Assembly (NCBI GenBank): GCA_030156255.1
Contig: JASGMV010000006.1
Coordinates: 30,783-94,782, forward strand
Origin: Desulfovibrionales bacterium
GTDB taxonomy: Bacteria > Desulfobacterota > Desulfovibrionia > Desulfovibrionales > Desulfovibrionaceae
Direction: 5' to 3'
Length of the DNA stretch: 64,000 nt
Numbering within the stretch: position 1 is the first letter of the stretch; each line of letters opens with the position of its first letter. A program made the position numbers and the translations under genes. Shown here one piece after another: positions 18,901 to 28,281 of the stretch. The notes under the pieces are model-generated. The model did no database searches. It was not told the DNA's origin and saw only the letters and a list, made by a program, of their open reading frames with translations.

Positions 18901-19028
18901 TGGTCTCCCAGTTGCTGACGCTCTACTTCACGCCCGTCTATTACATGTACCTGGACGCGGCCCAGGGCCGGTTGCGCCGGCTGTTCAGCGGCGCCAAGGC
19001 GGACGCGAAGGCCGACGTCCCCGGCTGA
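15915..19028 (+). CDS. RND-family efflux pump, MdtB/MdtC-like
   Basis: Inner-membrane proton-driven efflux pump of 1037 residues. It has the RND plan of twelve membrane segments and two large periplasmic loops. The paired aspartates of TM4 are present in GFVVDDAIVMLEN, and the TM10 lysine in GIVKKNAIMMIDF, so the proton relay looks intact. The N-terminus MNLSSLFVSRPVMTTLVMAA is typical of the MdtB/MuxB branch. Its start overlaps the adaptor stop by 4 bp. No outer-membrane factor is encoded next to it, so it probably recruits one from elsewhere, possibly the channel at 52520-54094. Substrate unknown. Confidence 0.93.
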   Translation: MNLSSLFVSRPVMTTLVMAAVLIFGIMAYSNLPVSHLPNVDFPTIEVRASLSGGSPETMASAVATPLEKQFSSISGLESMTSANTQGLSRITLQFDLDRDLDGAALDVQAAITTAMRQLPDDMDSPPTFRKVNPADDPILYLSLSSSTLRLSDVNEYAENLMAQRISMVKGVAQVMVYGSQKYAVRIQLDPETLAAKSLGVDEVAQAVRRGNVNLPVGTVAGPSKEYTVRSSGQLMNAAAYRPLVVAWRNGSPVRLAEVAQVFDSVENDRRRNWYNGVPGMILAIRRQPGANTVQVVDAIRELMPAFQAQLPPSVQLDVLYDRSETIKESVSEVKFTLGLTVCLVIMVIFLFLRKVSATIIPSLALPLSIVGSFAAMRLFGFSVNNITLLALTLSVGFVVDDAIVMLENIVRHMEMGKSKIAAVMEGSSEISFTIVSMTVSLAAVFIPVLFMGGVVGKLFHEFAVTITMAILISGFVSLSLTPMLCNVMLKPGGHEKKEGRFSRWLESGFEALRVVYERTLTWTLKRHAAVMFFSLVVLAATVWLFRDIPKGFLPREDTGRLTATVEAEQGVAFDVMVRRQKMIMDMLKSDPDADGFMSVVGAGGPNPGGNSGRLMIRLKPRHERKDDADVILQRLRARLSRTPGLKVYLNNPPAVRIGARSSKGQYQFTLQTPDIDELFRATSQLEEAMSGLPQLQDVSSDMELKNPELRVDIDRDMASSMGVSAFQVEDALATSFGGRKVSDIYAPSDTYQVIMELAPEYQANPDALAMLHVRSNSGRLISLDALARRSLGVGPLSVNHSGQLPSATISFNLRPGVALGTAMDAIASLARTIVPASVSTSFQGEAEAFQKSMKGMVLLLIMSVVVIYIVLGILYESFIHPLTILSGLPSAGVGALATLMIFGRELDIYGFVGVIMLIGIVKKNAIMMIDFALEAQRGQSVSARDAIFQGAMVRFRPIMMTSMAALMGTLPIALGVGGGAEARRPLGLAVVGGLMVSQLLTLYFTPVYYMYLDAAQGRLRRLFSGAKADAKADVPG

Positions 19029-19141
19029 TCCGGCATCTCGGGCTCGCGGTTTGAGGCCGCGGCGTTCGACGCGGATGGGGCGGGCTATTTTATCTCGAAG
19101 TCAATCCACCGAAAAGTTTTAGGGAAAGAGGATGGGGGTCT

Positions 19142-19167
19142 GGGGGAAGGGGAAAACCCCTTTTCCC
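19142..19167. terminator. Bidirectional terminator-like hairpin between RND pump and LysR gene
   Basis: The stem AAGGGG / CCCCTT (19147-19152 and 19157-19162) has an AAAA loop. It is extended by outer G and C runs and followed by TT on the plus strand. It lies between two convergent genes. Confidence 0.5.
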
Positions 19168-19176
19168 AGTATTACT

Positions 19177-20076
19177 TCAACATGACTGGCAATGGCTGCG
19201 CAGGTGCTCCAGGAAGGCCTCCGTGGCCGGGAAGCCGCGGCGGTCCTTGCGGCGGATCAAATGGAAGCAGCGCTCCAGGCGCAAGGGCAGATTCGGGATG
19301 ATCGCCAGGCGTCCGGCGTCCAGGTCGGCTTGGGCCGCGAGCCGTGAGGTGATGCTCACGCCGATGGAGGCCTTGGCGCATTGCAAAACCGCGTGGGCGG
19401 AGTCCACCAACAGCCGGGTGTTGAGGTTGCGCAGGGGGATGGGGATGCGGGCCAGGGCGGACTCGAAGGCGGCCAGGGCGCCGGAGCCCCGTTCGCGCAG
19501 AATCCAGGGCCAGCGCTCCAATTGCTCGGGGTCGGACAGGATCGGCGTGCGGGCGATGAACTCCGGGCTGGCGACGGCGACCAACTCGTCGCGCATGAAC
19601 GGCGTGGAGGCCAGCTCCGGGCGATTGGGGGCCACGCCCACCATGCCCAGGAAGCGCCGGCCGGCGCATACGTCCTCGATAACTTTCTCGGAGTCGCCGA
19701 TTTTGAGCTGGATGCTCACCTCGGGGTAGGTGTGCAGGAATTCGCCGATCATGGACGGTAAAATGAAGTGGCCGGGGATGGTGGACGCCCCCACGGAGAA
19801 TTCGCCGGAAACGCGCTCGCGCAGGGCGTCGACCTCGGCCTTGGCTGCCTTGAGCATGTCCATGATGCGCCGAGCCTTGCCGTAGAGTACGTCCGCGGCC
19901 TGGGTGGGCAGCACGGAGCGTCCGAGGCGGTCGAAAAGCAGCACGCCGAGCTCCGACTCCAGGGTGGCTATGTGCGCGCTGATGGTCGGTTGCGAAAGAT
20001 ACAGATCCCTGCCCGCCTTGGAAAAGCTGCGCAGGTCGTACACTTTGCAGAAAGCTTCCAAGCGACGTAAATCCAT
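19177..20076 (-). CDS. LysR-family transcriptional regulator
   Basis: Regulator of 299 residues. The N-terminal winged helix-turn-helix (MDLRRLEAFCKVYDLRSFSKAG, then LYLSQPTISAHIATLESELG) is followed by a periplasmic-binding-protein-like effector domain. Its target is unknown. It is convergent with the RND pump and is separated from rplQ upstream by the ribosomal terminator. An imperfect ATAG-N8-CTAT repeat just before its start could be an autoregulatory site. The CysB/CysL-like flavour of the effector domain is only an impression. Confidence 0.92.
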   Translation of the reverse strand: MDLRRLEAFCKVYDLRSFSKAGRDLYLSQPTISAHIATLESELGVLLFDRLGRSVLPTQAADVLYGKARRIMDMLKAAKAEVDALRERVSGEFSVGASTIPGHFILPSMIGEFLHTYPEVSIQLKIGDSEKVIEDVCAGRRFLGMVGVAPNRPELASTPFMRDELVAVASPEFIARTPILSDPEQLERWPWILRERGSGALAAFESALARIPIPLRNLNTRLLVDSAHAVLQCAKASIGVSITSRLAAQADLDAGRLAIIPNLPLRLERCFHLIRRKDRRGFPATEAFLEHLRSHCQSC

Positions 20077-20092
20077 AGCGGCGTTTCCTGCT

Positions 20093-20108
20093 ATAGGTAA
20101 AAACTATG
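20093..20108. promoter_or_regulatory. Possible LysR-type operator (ATAG-N8-CTAT)
   Basis: An inverted repeat, ATAG (20093-20096) and CTAT (20105-20108), lies 17 bp upstream of the LysR start. The spacing is one base longer than the classical T-N11-A box, so this is tentative. Confidence 0.3.
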
Positions 20109-20119
20109 GATGGGAGCGA

Positions 20120-20148
20120 AAAAAAAAGGCAGGCCCGAAGGCCTGCCT
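20120..20148 (-). terminator. Rho-independent terminator of the ribosomal protein cluster
   Basis: On the minus strand, GGCAGGCC, the loop TTCG and GGCCTGCC are followed by nine T residues (the A run at 20120-20128). It starts 8 bp after the rplQ stop codon and ends the long str-to-alpha run. Confidence 0.95.
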
Positions 20149-20155
20149 CTCGCCA

Positions 20156-20716
20156 TTAATCTTTTTTCTCGGGCTCGGGGGTCGGCGCATCGGCCGTTGG
20201 CGTTTCTTCCCCTGCCGTCGGCTCGGTGGAGGCTTCGGCCTCCGCCGCTGGAGCTTCGGGCTCTTTGGGGGCTTCCGCCTCCGCAGAGGCTTCCGCAGGC
20301 GCCGGCGTCTCGACTTCGGCCGGCTTGGGAGCGGTCTTGGCGGGTTTTTCGGCAGCGCCAGGGAAGGCGAGCTCGACCATGGCCATGGGCGCCGCATCGC
20401 CGCTACGGGGCAGGGCGAGCTTGATCACGCGGGTATAGCCTCCGCCGCCGCTGACAAAGCGGGGACCGACTTCGTCAAAGAGCCGTTTGACCAGGCCGTG
20501 GTTTTCCAGGATGCGGAATGCCTGCCTGCGAGCGTGCAAATCGTTCTTCAGGGCCAGGGTCACGAGTTTGTCCATGACCGAACTCAAGGCCTTGGCCCGC
20601 GACTCGGTGGTGCGGATGCGCTCGTGGGTGAGCAGCGACCGGGCCATGTTGCGCAACAGGGCCTTCCGGTGCGAGGTGTTCCTGCCGAGCTTTTTTCCGG
20701 ACTTCTTATGCCTCAT
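20156..20716 (-). CDS. rplQ: 50S ribosomal protein L17 with long Ala/Pro/Glu tail
   Basis: Large-subunit protein near the peptide exit tunnel. Residues 1-~120 are a normal L17 ([20 protein letters not shown] onward). The remaining ~66 residues are a low-complexity tail rich in Ala, Pro and Glu, ending in PEKKD, whereas bacterial L17 is usually 115-130 residues long. The tail is in frame with no sign of read-through, since the stop is immediately followed by the operon terminator. It overlaps rpoA by 11 bp. Confidence 0.96.
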   Translation of the reverse strand: MRHKKSGKKLGRNTSHRKALLRNMARSLLTHERIRTTESRAKALSSVMDKLVTLALKNDLHARRQAFRILENHGLVKRLFDEVGPRFVSGGGGYTRVIKLALPRSGDAAPMAMVELAFPGAAEKPAKTAPKPAEVETPAPAEASAEAEAPKEPEAPAAEAEASTEPTAGEETPTADAPTPEPEKKD

Positions 20717-21749
20717 TGCTCTCGTTCCTCTTGATGAATTCCTGGTATTTCTGGTCGAAGTTTTCGATGCCCATACCGAACTTGAGATTCAAGGAGTCCA
20801 AAACACGGCGAATTTCGTCCAGGGATTTTCGGCCGAAGTTTTTGGTCTTGAGCATGCTGGACTCGGTGCGCTGCACGAGCTCGCCCACGAGTTTGATGTT
20901 GGCCGCTTTCAGGCAGTTGGTCGCCCGGACGGAAAGCTCAAGTTCGTCGATGGACTTGAACAGATTGGGGTTCATGTCCATCGAGCCGCCGCTGGGTTTG
21001 CCTTCGCTCCCAGAGGTGGACTCATCGAAGTTGATGAAGATGGTCAATTGTTCCTTGAGTATCTTGGCGCTGTAAGCGATGGCGTCCTCGGGAGAGACCG
21101 AGCCGTCCGTCCAGACTTCAAGAACGAGCTTGTCGTAGTTGGTCATCTGGCCGACGCGCGCCTGCTCCACGGAATAAGCCACCTTGCGCACGGGAGAGAA
21201 ACTGGCGTCCATGGGTATCAAGCCGATTTCGTCCTCGAGGCCGTCATGCATTTCGGCCGGGACATAGCTTTTCCCCATGCGAACTTCGAGTTCGATGGAC
21301 AGTTTTTTGTCTTCCGAGAGATTCGCTACAAGGAGATCCGGATTAAGCACGACAACGTGCTGATTTTCTTTGATCATGCCGGCGGTGACCGGCCCTTTCT
21401 TGTCTGCTTCGAGCACCAGCGTCTGGACGTCGTCGGTATCCATGGCAAGGCGAATCTGCTTGAGGTTCAACACCACCTCGGTCACGTCTTCCATGACGCC
21501 TTCGATGGTGGTGAACTCGTGCTGAACGCCTTCGATTTTGGCCGAGACGATGGCGGCGCCCTGCAAAGAAGACAGCAAAACGCGCCGCAGGGAGTTGCCG
21601 ATGGTCGTTCCAAAGCCGCGTTCTAGGGGCTCGCAGACGAACTTCCCATACACCTCGTTGGACTTGGGGTCGCGAACGAGCTGTTCCGGCTTGACCAGCT
21701 CGGTCCAGTTGCGGGTGTTGATCAGCTTCTCGCCTTTTTGGTTGACCAT
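20706..21749 (-). CDS. rpoA: RNA polymerase alpha subunit
   Basis: Protein of 347 residues with the N-terminal assembly domain ([20 protein letters not shown]) and a C-terminal domain ([20 protein letters not shown]) that binds UP elements and activators. It sits in the alpha operon between rpsD and rplQ, as in most bacteria. Confidence 0.98.
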   Translation of the reverse strand: MVNQKGEKLINTRNWTELVKPEQLVRDPKSNEVYGKFVCEPLERGFGTTIGNSLRRVLLSSLQGAAIVSAKIEGVQHEFTTIEGVMEDVTEVVLNLKQIRLAMDTDDVQTLVLEADKKGPVTAGMIKENQHVVVLNPDLLVANLSEDKKLSIELEVRMGKSYVPAEMHDGLEDEIGLIPMDASFSPVRKVAYSVEQARVGQMTNYDKLVLEVWTDGSVSPEDAIAYSAKILKEQLTIFINFDESTSGSEGKPSGGSMDMNPNLFKSIDELELSVRATNCLKAANIKLVGELVQRTESSMLKTKNFGRKSLDEIRRVLDSLNLKFGMGIENFDQKYQEFIKRNESNEA

Positions 21750-21761
21750 GCCTGCACTCGT

Positions 21762-22388
21762 TTATTTGGAGTACAACTCGACGATGAGTTGCTCGTTGAT
21801 GGGGAAGGTGATGTGCTCCCGGGTAGGCAGCGACACGACCTTGCCTTTGAGGTTCTCGCCGTCGACTTCAAGCCAGTCGGGGCAGCCCCGCCTGGCGATA
21901 ACCTCGCGGGCTTCCTGAATGATGGGGCTCTTTTCGCTAGCTTCGCGAACCTTGATGACGTCGCCGGGTTTGACCTGGATGGACGGAATGCTGACGCGGC
22001 GTCCGTTCAGGAGAAACAATCCGTGGCGAACAAGCTGGCGAGCCTGGTCACGGGAATTGGCGAAGCCGAGCCGATAGATCACGTTGTCCATGCGGCGCTC
22101 CAGGAAGATGAGCAAATTGGCGCCGGTGACGCCCTTCTGCAAATCCGCCCGGAGGAAATAGTTGTGGAACTGTCCTTCAAGGATGCCGTACATGCGGCGG
22201 ACTTTCTGCTTTTCGCGCAACTGGATGGCGTAGTCGCTGGTCTTCTTGCGCATGCGGCCGTGCATGCCGGGGGCATACGGACGGCGGTCGTAAGCGCATT
22301 TGTCGGTATAGCAGCGATCGCCTTTCAGAAAAAGTTTCTCGCCTTCGCGACGGCAGAGACGGCATTTGGCGCCGGTGTATCTTGCCAC
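21762..22388 (-). CDS. rpsD: 30S ribosomal protein S4 (zinc-type)
   Basis: Small-subunit assembly protein of 208 residues that binds 16S rRNA and, in model species, regulates the alpha operon. The N-terminus [19 protein letters not shown] has Cys9, Cys12, Cys26 and Cys31, the cysteine-containing form able to bind zinc. The S4 RNA-binding domain ([20 protein letters not shown]) lies near the middle. Confidence 0.97.
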   Translation of the reverse strand: MARYTGAKCRLCRREGEKLFLKGDRCYTDKCAYDRRPYAPGMHGRMRKKTSDYAIQLREKQKVRRMYGILEGQFHNYFLRADLQKGVTGANLLIFLERRMDNVIYRLGFANSRDQARQLVRHGLFLLNGRRVSIPSIQVKPGDVIKVREASEKSPIIQEAREVIARRGCPDWLEVDGENLKGKVVSLPTREHITFPINEQLIVELYSK

Positions 22389-22407
22389 GGTGTCGATCCT
22401 CCTGGTC

Positions 22408-22797
22408 TTAAACGCGGCGCCGCTTGGGCGGCCGGCAACCGTTATGCGGGATAGGGGTGATGTCGCGAATGAAATGGACCTTCATGCCGGAATTGTTGAT
22501 GGCGCGCATGGCGGCTTCGCGACCGGACCCAGGGCCCTTCACGTAGACGCCGACACTGCGCATGCCCTGATCCTGGGCGCGCCGCGCCGCGTTCTCGGCG
22601 GCAATCTGGGCCGCGAACGGCGTGGACTTACGAGAGCCCTTGAAGCCGGAGCCTCCGCAACTCGCCCAGCTGATCACATTCCCTTTGGGGTCAGTGAAGG
22701 TGATGATCGTGTTGTTGAAGCTCGCGTTGACGTGAGCTACACCCACGGGCACGTTCTTCTTTTCCTTTTTCTTTCCTGTACGCCTCGGTCGAGCCAT
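22408..22797 (-). CDS. rpsK: 30S ribosomal protein S11
   Basis: Platform protein of 129 residues near the E site. Family motifs include [15 protein letters not shown] and the C-terminal [12 protein letters not shown]. It lies between rpsM and rpsD in the alpha operon. Confidence 0.97.
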   Translation of the reverse strand: MARPRRTGKKKEKKNVPVGVAHVNASFNNTIITFTDPKGNVISWASCGGSGFKGSRKSTPFAAQIAAENAARRAQDQGMRSVGVYVKGPGSGREAAMRAINNSGMKVHFIRDITPIPHNGCRPPKRRRV

Positions 22798-22864
22798 GTC
22801 GATCCCTCGTGTCTCTTGGATTCCGTCTGGTAGTTACAGGCCGGTCGCCCGAACGCCAAGCGGG

Positions 22865-23236
22865 TTACTTTTTCCGTTTGCCCACCACGGAGCGGCGGGG
22901 CCCCTTGCGGGTGCGGGCGTTGGTGTGGGTTTTCTGTCCCCTCACCGGCAAGCCCTTGCGATGGCGCAGGCCACGGTAACAGCCGATGTCCATCAACCGC
23001 TTGATGTTCGTGGTGATGTCGCGCCGGAGATCGCCTTCCACCTTGTAGCTGTGTTCGATTTCCTGGCGGATGATGTTGACTTCGTCGCCGGACAGATCGT
23101 CGGAGTTTTTCGTCCAATCGATGCCGGTGGCGTCCAAAATTTTCAGCGCGCTGTTGCGGCCAATGCCGTAAATGTAGGTCAGCGCGATGTCCAGCCGCTT
23201 GTTTTTGGGCAGATCCACCCCTGCGATGCGGGCCAC
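22865..23236 (-). CDS. rpsM: 30S ribosomal protein S13
   Basis: Head protein of 123 residues contacting the tRNAs and large subunit. It begins [21 protein letters not shown] and ends in the basic tail [13 protein letters not shown]. It opens the alpha operon after rpmJ. Confidence 0.97.
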   Translation of the reverse strand: MARIAGVDLPKNKRLDIALTYIYGIGRNSALKILDATGIDWTKNSDDLSGDEVNIIRQEIEHSYKVEGDLRRDITTNIKRLMDIGCYRGLRHRKGLPVRGQKTHTNARTRKGPRRSVVGKRKK

Positions 23237-23246
23237 GACGAACCTC

Positions 23247-23360
23247 CTAACCCTGACGCTGCTTGTGCCGCGGATTATCGCAAATAACGCGCAGCACGCC
23301 GTTTCGCCGGATAATTTTACACTTGGAACACATTTTTTTCACAGACGGTCTGACTTTCAT
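23247..23360 (-). CDS. rpmJ: 50S ribosomal protein L36
   Basis: Protein of 37 residues, [19 protein letters not shown] onward, with the C-x2-C...C...H zinc ribbon of the C+ form. A longer frame exists upstream, but the ATG at 23360 gives the exact family N-terminus. It lies between map and rpsM; infA, often present here in other genomes, is absent. Confidence 0.96.
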   Translation of the reverse strand: MKVRPSVKKMCSKCKIIRRNGVLRVICDNPRHKQRQG

Positions 23361-23412
23361 GACCTGAACTCCTTGCTTGGGCCTTGGCGTCGCAAAAGAA
23401 CCCGGATACCTA

Positions 23413-24231
23413 CTACGATCGGCCAAAGATGGCAAGCTTTTTTCCCGGAGCCGCCAGCGGGGCGTGGCTCGCGCTGCTCAAAATTTCCGGGCCGTTGCTG
23501 GTGATGGCCACCGTATGTTCGAAGTGGGCCGAAAGGCTGCGGTCTTTCGTCACCGCAGTCCATTGGTCGTCCAGCACTTCCACGTCCGGCGAGCCCAAAG
23601 TGACCATGGGCTCGATGGCCAGGGTCATGCCGACCTTCAGGGGCAACGGATGGGCGTCGTTGGTCACGAAGTTCGGGACTTCGGGCTTTTCATGCAGGTT
23701 GCGGCCCACGCCGTGACCCACAAAACGACGCACAACACTCATTCCGTTGGACTCCACGTATTCCTGCACGGCTCGAGAGATGTCGTGCAGGTGGTTGCTG
23801 GGTCTCGCCTGGGCGATGCCGCGATGCAAAGACTCGCGGGTGACGTCCAGCAGTTTCTGGGTTTCGGCGGAAACGGAGCCGACGGCGATGGTGCGCGCCG
23901 AGTCCCCATTAAATCCCTGGTACCGGACACCCATGTCAAAACTGACGATGTCGCCTTCCTGAAGAATGCGCTCGCCGGGAAAACCATGAACCACCTGTTC
24001 GTTGACGGAGCAACACAAGGCGAAGGGAAATCCCTGGTAGCCCTGGAAGGCCGGTTTGACGCCGAACTCGGCGCACCCCGCCTGGGCGATTTCTTCAAAG
24101 AGCATCGTCGAAGCGCCGGGAACAACCGCTTCCTCCAATCTGTCGAGGATGACGGCTACGATGCGATTCGCCTCTCGAATCAGATCGATTTCCCTGGCGT
24201 TCTTGATAAAAACACCTCTAAATTTTTTCAA
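23413..24231 (-). CDS. map: Methionine aminopeptidase type I
   Basis: Removes the N-terminal methionine of nascent proteins. It has 272 residues with all metal ligands of the pita-bread fold: Asp99 (SFDMG), Asp110 (NGDSA), His173 (GHGVG), Glu207 (AIEPM) and Glu238 (HFEHT). His82 (VVHGFP) matches the conserved catalytic histidine. It starts 5 bp after the secY stop, in the usual place of the spc operon. Confidence 0.96.
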   Translation of the reverse strand: MKKFRGVFIKNAREIDLIREANRIVAVILDRLEEAVVPGASTMLFEEIAQAGCAEFGVKPAFQGYQGFPFALCCSVNEQVVHGFPGERILQEGDIVSFDMGVRYQGFNGDSARTIAVGSVSAETQKLLDVTRESLHRGIAQARPSNHLHDISRAVQEYVESNGMSVVRRFVGHGVGRNLHEKPEVPNFVTNDAHPLPLKVGMTLAIEPMVTLGSPDVEVLDDQWTAVTKDRSLSAHFEHTVAITSNGPEILSSASHAPLAAPGKKLAIFGRS

Positions 24232-24236
24232 AGCTT

Positions 24237-25550
24237 CTACCGCCTAGACCGCGGCTTGGCTTTGCCCATCAGGCCGGCGTACTGCCTGCTGATCATGTAA
24301 CCCTCCAACTTGCCCATGAAGTCCATGGCCACGCCGACAACGATGAGCAGCGCAGTGCCCCCGAAGTAGAACGGGACGTTGAATTGGGAGATCAAAAGCA
24401 TGGGGATGACGCAGATCAAGGAGACGTACAGAGAGCCCCACAAGGTAATGCGCGCCAAGACGCGATCGATGTATTCTTTGGTTTTTGCGCCCGGCCGGAT
24501 GCCGGGAATAAAACCGCCTTGCTTGCGCAGATTGTCGGCGATGCCCGAAGGGTCGAAAATGATCGCCGTGTAAAAATAGCAGAAGAAGATGATCAACCCC
24601 ACGTACAAGGTGTTGTACAAAACGGACGTGGGGGTGAAATGCTGCGAAAACTCGCGCAGCCACCCGACGTTGGAGAAGTTGGCGATCGTGGCCGGGAACA
24701 TGAGCAGGCTGGAGGCGAAGATCGGCGGGATGACGCCGGCCGTGTTCACGCGCAACGGCAGGTGTGTGCTCTGCCCGCCAAACATCTTTCGTCCCATTTG
24801 CCGTTTGGCGTAATGGATGGGAACCCTGCGCTGCCCGCGCTCCATGAACACGATGAAAGCCAGCACGGCGATCATGAGCGCCAGGACGAACAGCAGCACC
24901 AGCGGCGTCAGCTCGCCGGAGCTGAGCAGGCGGAAGGTGTTCACTGCGCCAGCCGGCAACCCGGCGACGATACCGGCGAAAATGATCATGGAAATGCCGT
25001 TGCCGATGCCCTTGTCGGTCATCTGCTCGCCCAGCCACATCAAAAACACCGTACCCGTCGTCAGGGTGAGCACGGTCATGAGCCGGAAAGCCCAGCCCGC
25101 GTGGAGCACGATGGGCGACCCCGTCGGGGACTGCATCTGCTCCAGCCCCACGGCGATGCCGAAGCCTTGGACCAGCGTGATCAGCACGGTGCCGTAGCGG
25201 GTGTACTGGGTGATTTTCTTGCGGCCTTCGGCGCCTTCTTCCTTGGACAGCCGTTTGAGCTCCGGACTGACCACGGTCAAAAGCTGGATGATGATCGACG
25301 CCGAGATGTAGGGCATGATGCCCAATGCAAGGATGGATATCCTGCGCAGGCCGCCGCCCGAGAACATGTCGAAGAGCCCGAACAGCGTGTTCTGGGCCTG
25401 GGCGAAAAAGTCGGCCAAAGCGATACGGTCCACGCCCGGCACCGGAATGTAGACCCCGATGCGGTACACGGCCAGCAGAGCGAACGTCCAGAAGAGTTTC
25501 TTCTTGAGCTCCGGCAGCTTGGCGATGCTTTCGACGCCTGCGAGGGCCAC
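24237..25550 (-). CDS. secY: Protein translocase subunit SecY
   Basis: Polytopic channel protein of 437 residues with ten predicted membrane segments; it forms the Sec translocon with SecE (encoded at 40275 in this window). Motifs include YIPVPGVD, the plug-region glycine-rich stretch FDMFSGGGLRR and LGIMPYISASI. It lies 2 bp after rplO. Confidence 0.97.
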   Translation of the reverse strand: MALAGVESIAKLPELKKKLFWTFALLAVYRIGVYIPVPGVDRIALADFFAQAQNTLFGLFDMFSGGGLRRISILALGIMPYISASIIIQLLTVVSPELKRLSKEEGAEGRKKITQYTRYGTVLITLVQGFGIAVGLEQMQSPTGSPIVLHAGWAFRLMTVLTLTTGTVFLMWLGEQMTDKGIGNGISMIIFAGIVAGLPAGAVNTFRLLSSGELTPLVLLFVLALMIAVLAFIVFMERGQRRVPIHYAKRQMGRKMFGGQSTHLPLRVNTAGVIPPIFASSLLMFPATIANFSNVGWLREFSQHFTPTSVLYNTLYVGLIIFFCYFYTAIIFDPSGIADNLRKQGGFIPGIRPGAKTKEYIDRVLARITLWGSLYVSLICVIPMLLISQFNVPFYFGGTALLIVVGVAMDFMGKLEGYMISRQYAGLMGKAKPRSRR

Positions 25551-25552
25551 GT

Positions 25553-25999
25553 TTAACCCTCCAGGGCTTTGGCGGTTCCGCCAGCGGCCTGAATTTTCTC
25601 CACGGCCGCTTTGCTGAATTTGTGGGCTTCCACAGTAATCGCCGCGCTCAGTTCACCGTCGCTGAGGATCTTGACCGGGGCGCCTCGTCTGGCCAGCCCG
25701 CGCTCGTAGATGTCCTCGACGCTGATGTCCTGCTTGCCTTCGAAATGGCCGACAAGCTTGCCCAGGTTCACGGTGGCGTACTCCTCGCGGAAAATATTCT
25801 TGAATCCGCGCTTGGGGAGACGGCGCGCAATGGGCATCTGGCCGCCCTCGAACCAGGGATGGCTTTTGCCGCCGGAACGGCTAAGCTGGCCCTTGGTGCC
25901 TTTGCCGGCGGTCGTGCCGGAGCCGGAGCCCCCGCCGCGGCCTACGCGCTTTCTATTTTTGCGTTCCTCAGGGAACGGAAACAACTCATGAAGCCGCAT
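25553..25999 (-). CDS. rplO: 50S ribosomal protein L15
   Basis: Protein of 148 residues with a glycine/arginine-rich N-terminal extension ([20 protein letters not shown]) and the motif [18 protein letters not shown]. It overlaps the end of rpmD by 14 bp. Confidence 0.97.
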   Translation of the reverse strand: MRLHELFPFPEERKNRKRVGRGGGSGSGTTAGKGTKGQLSRSGGKSHPWFEGGQMPIARRLPKRGFKNIFREEYATVNLGKLVGHFEGKQDISVEDIYERGLARRGAPVKILSDGELSAAITVEAHKFSKAAVEKIQAAGGTAKALEG

Positions 26000-26165
26000 C
26001 GCTCACCTCCACGAGGTGCTGAACTTTCTCTATCTGGCCCCTCAGGGAGGGGGAGTCCTCGAAGCGCCGCTCCTGACGGATCTTGCGCAGCCCAAGCGCT
26101 TCAAGAGTCCTGCGCTGGCTGGGCTTGATTCCGTATCTGCTGCGAACAAGTTTGACCGTGACCAT
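25986..26165 (-). CDS. rpmD: 50S ribosomal protein L30
   Basis: Protein of 59 residues, [20 protein letters not shown] onward, typical of bacterial L30. The ATG at 26165 is preceded by GGAGG at 8 bp and is preferred to an in-frame ATG seven codons upstream. Confidence 0.96.
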   Translation of the reverse strand: MVTVKLVRSRYGIKPSQRRTLEALGLRKIRQERRFEDSPSLRGQIEKVQHLVEVSDAAS

Positions 26166-26236
26166 GGCGTACGCCTCCAGCCGCATCCTCGAACCGGTCT
26201 GTTGCGCAACCGATGCGCCCGGTCCGGTCGGCGACC

Positions 26237-26728
26237 TTACTTTCTTGGAGTTTCGACTTGCTTGCCGCGCTGGGCCGAGACGTCCTCAGCGCTGCGAATG
26301 GACCCCAGCCCCTCGAAAGTGGCCCGAAGCACGTTGTGCGGATTGTTGGTGCCGATAGCCTTGGTCAGGATGTCGTGGACGCCCACGGCCTCCATGACGG
26401 CGCGAACCGGACCGCCCGCAATGATGCCCGTTCCCTTGGAGGCCGGCTTCAGCAAGACCCGGCCGGCGCCGAAGCGGCCCAGTACCTCGTAAGGCAGGGT
26501 GCCGTCCAGCAACGGGATGTTGATCATGTCTTTCCGGGCGCGTTCGGAGGCTTTGCGAATGGCCTCGGGTACTTCATTGGCCTTGCCCAGGCCGAAGCCC
26601 ACGGCGCCGTTGCCATCGCCTACCACAACCAAGGCGCTGAAGCTGAAGCGCCGTCCGCCTTTGACCACTTTGGCCACTCGGTTAATGTAGACGATCTTTT
26701 CGATCTGACTGGTATCGACCTGTTCCAT
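26237..26728 (-). CDS. rpsE: 30S ribosomal protein S5
   Basis: Protein of 163 residues involved in decoding fidelity and mRNA unwinding. It shows the double-stranded-RNA-binding-like segment ([20 protein letters not shown]) and [17 protein letters not shown]. Confidence 0.97.
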   Translation of the reverse strand: MEQVDTSQIEKIVYINRVAKVVKGGRRFSFSALVVVGDGNGAVGFGLGKANEVPEAIRKASERARKDMINIPLLDGTLPYEVLGRFGAGRVLLKPASKGTGIIAGGPVRAVMEAVGVHDILTKAIGTNNPHNVLRATFEGLGSIRSAEDVSAQRGKQVETPRK

Positions 26729-26743
26729 AAAAAAGAACCTGCC

Positions 26744-27106
26744 CTAGAATTTGAGTCCGGCCTCGCGGGCCCCGTCGGCCAACGCCTTGATCCGGCCATG
26801 GTAAAGGTAGCCGTTTCTGTCGAAGACCACGTTTTCGATCTTGCGCTCCAGCGCTTTTTTCGCCACATCCTGGCCGACTTTGGCGGCGGTGGTTTTGTTG
26901 CACGCCGTCTCCGGGTCTCCCGCCTTGGCCAAGCCCAACGTGGAGGAGCCCAGCAGCACGCGGCCGGAAACATCGTCCACGATCTGCGCGTAGATGTGGC
27001 GGTTGGAGCGGAAGACCACCAATCTGGGCCGCTCCGGGCTTCCAGATATCTTCTTGCGGATCCGCATCTTGCGGCGCCGCCGGGCTTGATCTTTGGTCAT
27101 CTTCAT
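26744..27106 (-). CDS. rplR: 50S ribosomal protein L18
   Basis: 5S rRNA-binding protein of 120 residues. The start ATG at 27106 ([19 protein letters not shown]) follows GAGGAGACGGTC and was chosen over a longer frame. Motif [20 protein letters not shown] is diagnostic. Confidence 0.96.
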   Translation of the reverse strand: MKMTKDQARRRRKMRIRKKISGSPERPRLVVFRSNRHIYAQIVDDVSGRVLLGSSTLGLAKAGDPETACNKTTAAKVGQDVAKKALERKIENVVFDRNGYLYHGRIKALADGAREAGLKF

Positions 27107-27131
27107 GACCGTCTCCTCGCTTGGCGGGGGC

Positions 27132-27668
27132 CTATTTGCCGCCCGACTTGCCGGCCTTACGCCGGATCTGCTCGTCAACGTACTTGATACCCTTGCCCTT
27201 GTAGGGCTCAGGCGGCCTCAACCGGCGGATGCGCGCGGCGACCTCGCCGACCAACGCCTTGTCAACACCTGAAATGGTCAGCTTGTTGCCTTCGGCGGCG
27301 GCGTTGATTCCTTGCGGCAACTCGTACTCAACAGGATGGGAGAAGCCAAGGTTCAGTAAGACCTTGCTTCCCTGCACCTGGACGCGATACCCCACGCCGT
27401 TCACTTCCAGGGCCTTGGAGAACCCCTGGGTCACGCCCGCGATGCAGTTGGCCAACAGCGTGCGGCGCAAGCCGTGCTGGGCGCGAGCGATGCGGGAGTT
27501 GTCCTTCCGGGCGACCTGGATGCTGCCGTTGTCCTGGGCGTACTCCACCGTGTAGTGCGTGGGGGTGGCGAGTTGACCTTTGGGACCCTTCACGAAGATT
27601 TCGCTGGGGGTGATGGTCACCTCGACGCCCTGAGGCACGGAGATGGGAAGTTTTCCTATGCGCGACAT
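27132..27668 (-). CDS. rplF: 50S ribosomal protein L6
   Basis: Protein of 178 residues starting [17 protein letters not shown] and containing the C-terminal signature [16 protein letters not shown]. The ATG at 27668 gives the family start; a codon six residues upstream is also open but has no support. Confidence 0.97.
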   Translation of the reverse strand: MSRIGKLPISVPQGVEVTITPSEIFVKGPKGQLATPTHYTVEYAQDNGSIQVARKDNSRIARAQHGLRRTLLANCIAGVTQGFSKALEVNGVGYRVQVQGSKVLLNLGFSHPVEYELPQGINAAAEGNKLTISGVDKALVGEVAARIRRLRPPEPYKGKGIKYVDEQIRRKAGKSGGK

Positions 27669-27679
27669 TGTTCGCTCTC

Positions 27680-28063
27680 CTACCAAATCTCGCAGATGAC
27701 TTCGCCGCCCACGTTGTTCTGACGGGCGTTTTCACCTTCCATGATGCCGTGGGAGGTGGTCAGCACGCAAATGCCGAGCCCATTCTGAACCCTGGGAATT
27801 TCGTGGGCCTTGACGTAAACGCGGCGGCCAGGGGTGCTCACGCGTTTCATTCCGCTGATGAGCGCCTTGCCCTTCTCGTAGCGCAACGTGATCTCGATGG
27901 CGTCTTCGGCGTCAGCGACGTCGGCGACATACCCTTCCTCTTTGAGGATCGAGGCCAGATCGCGCTTGATCCGAGACGCGGGGATGGCGACCTTTTTGTG
28001 GTACGCCTGGTGCGCGTTGCGAATCCGGGCGAGCATGTCCGAAATGGGATCGGTGATTGCCAT
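27680..28063 (-). CDS. rpsH: 30S ribosomal protein S8
   Basis: Protein of 127 residues (MAITDPISDMLARIRNAHQA onward) that organises the 16S central domain; in model species it represses the spc operon. The C-terminal motif GICVLTTSHGIMEGENAR is intact. Confidence 0.97.
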   Translation of the reverse strand: MAITDPISDMLARIRNAHQAYHKKVAIPASRIKRDLASILKEEGYVADVADAEDAIEITLRYEKGKALISGMKRVSTPGRRVYVKAHEIPRVQNGLGICVLTTSHGIMEGENARQNNVGGEVICEIW

Positions 28064-28081
28064 ATCGACTCTCCTGAATCG

Positions 28082-28267
28082 TTACCAACTGGACTTGCGA
28101 ACCCCGGGCAGTTCTCCGTGCAACGCCTTTTCGCGGAAGCAGATACGGCAGATGCCGTAGCGGCGCAGAAAAGCGCGAGGACGGCCGCAGATGGGGCAGC
28201 GGTTGTACTTGCGAACATTGAACTTCGGCTTGCGATGAGCCTTGACCATCAGTGATTTGCGAGCCAC
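28082..28267 (-). CDS. rpsN: 30S ribosomal protein S14, zinc type (S14Z)
   Basis: Short form of 61 residues with two CxxC pairs, [20 protein letters not shown], that bind zinc. The E. coli type is ~100 residues and lacks them. Located in the spc operon between rplE and rpsH. Confidence 0.97.
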   Translation of the reverse strand: MARKSLMVKAHRKPKFNVRKYNRCPICGRPRAFLRRYGICRICFREKALHGELPGVRKSSW

Positions 28268-28281
28268 GTTGACCTCCTGGC

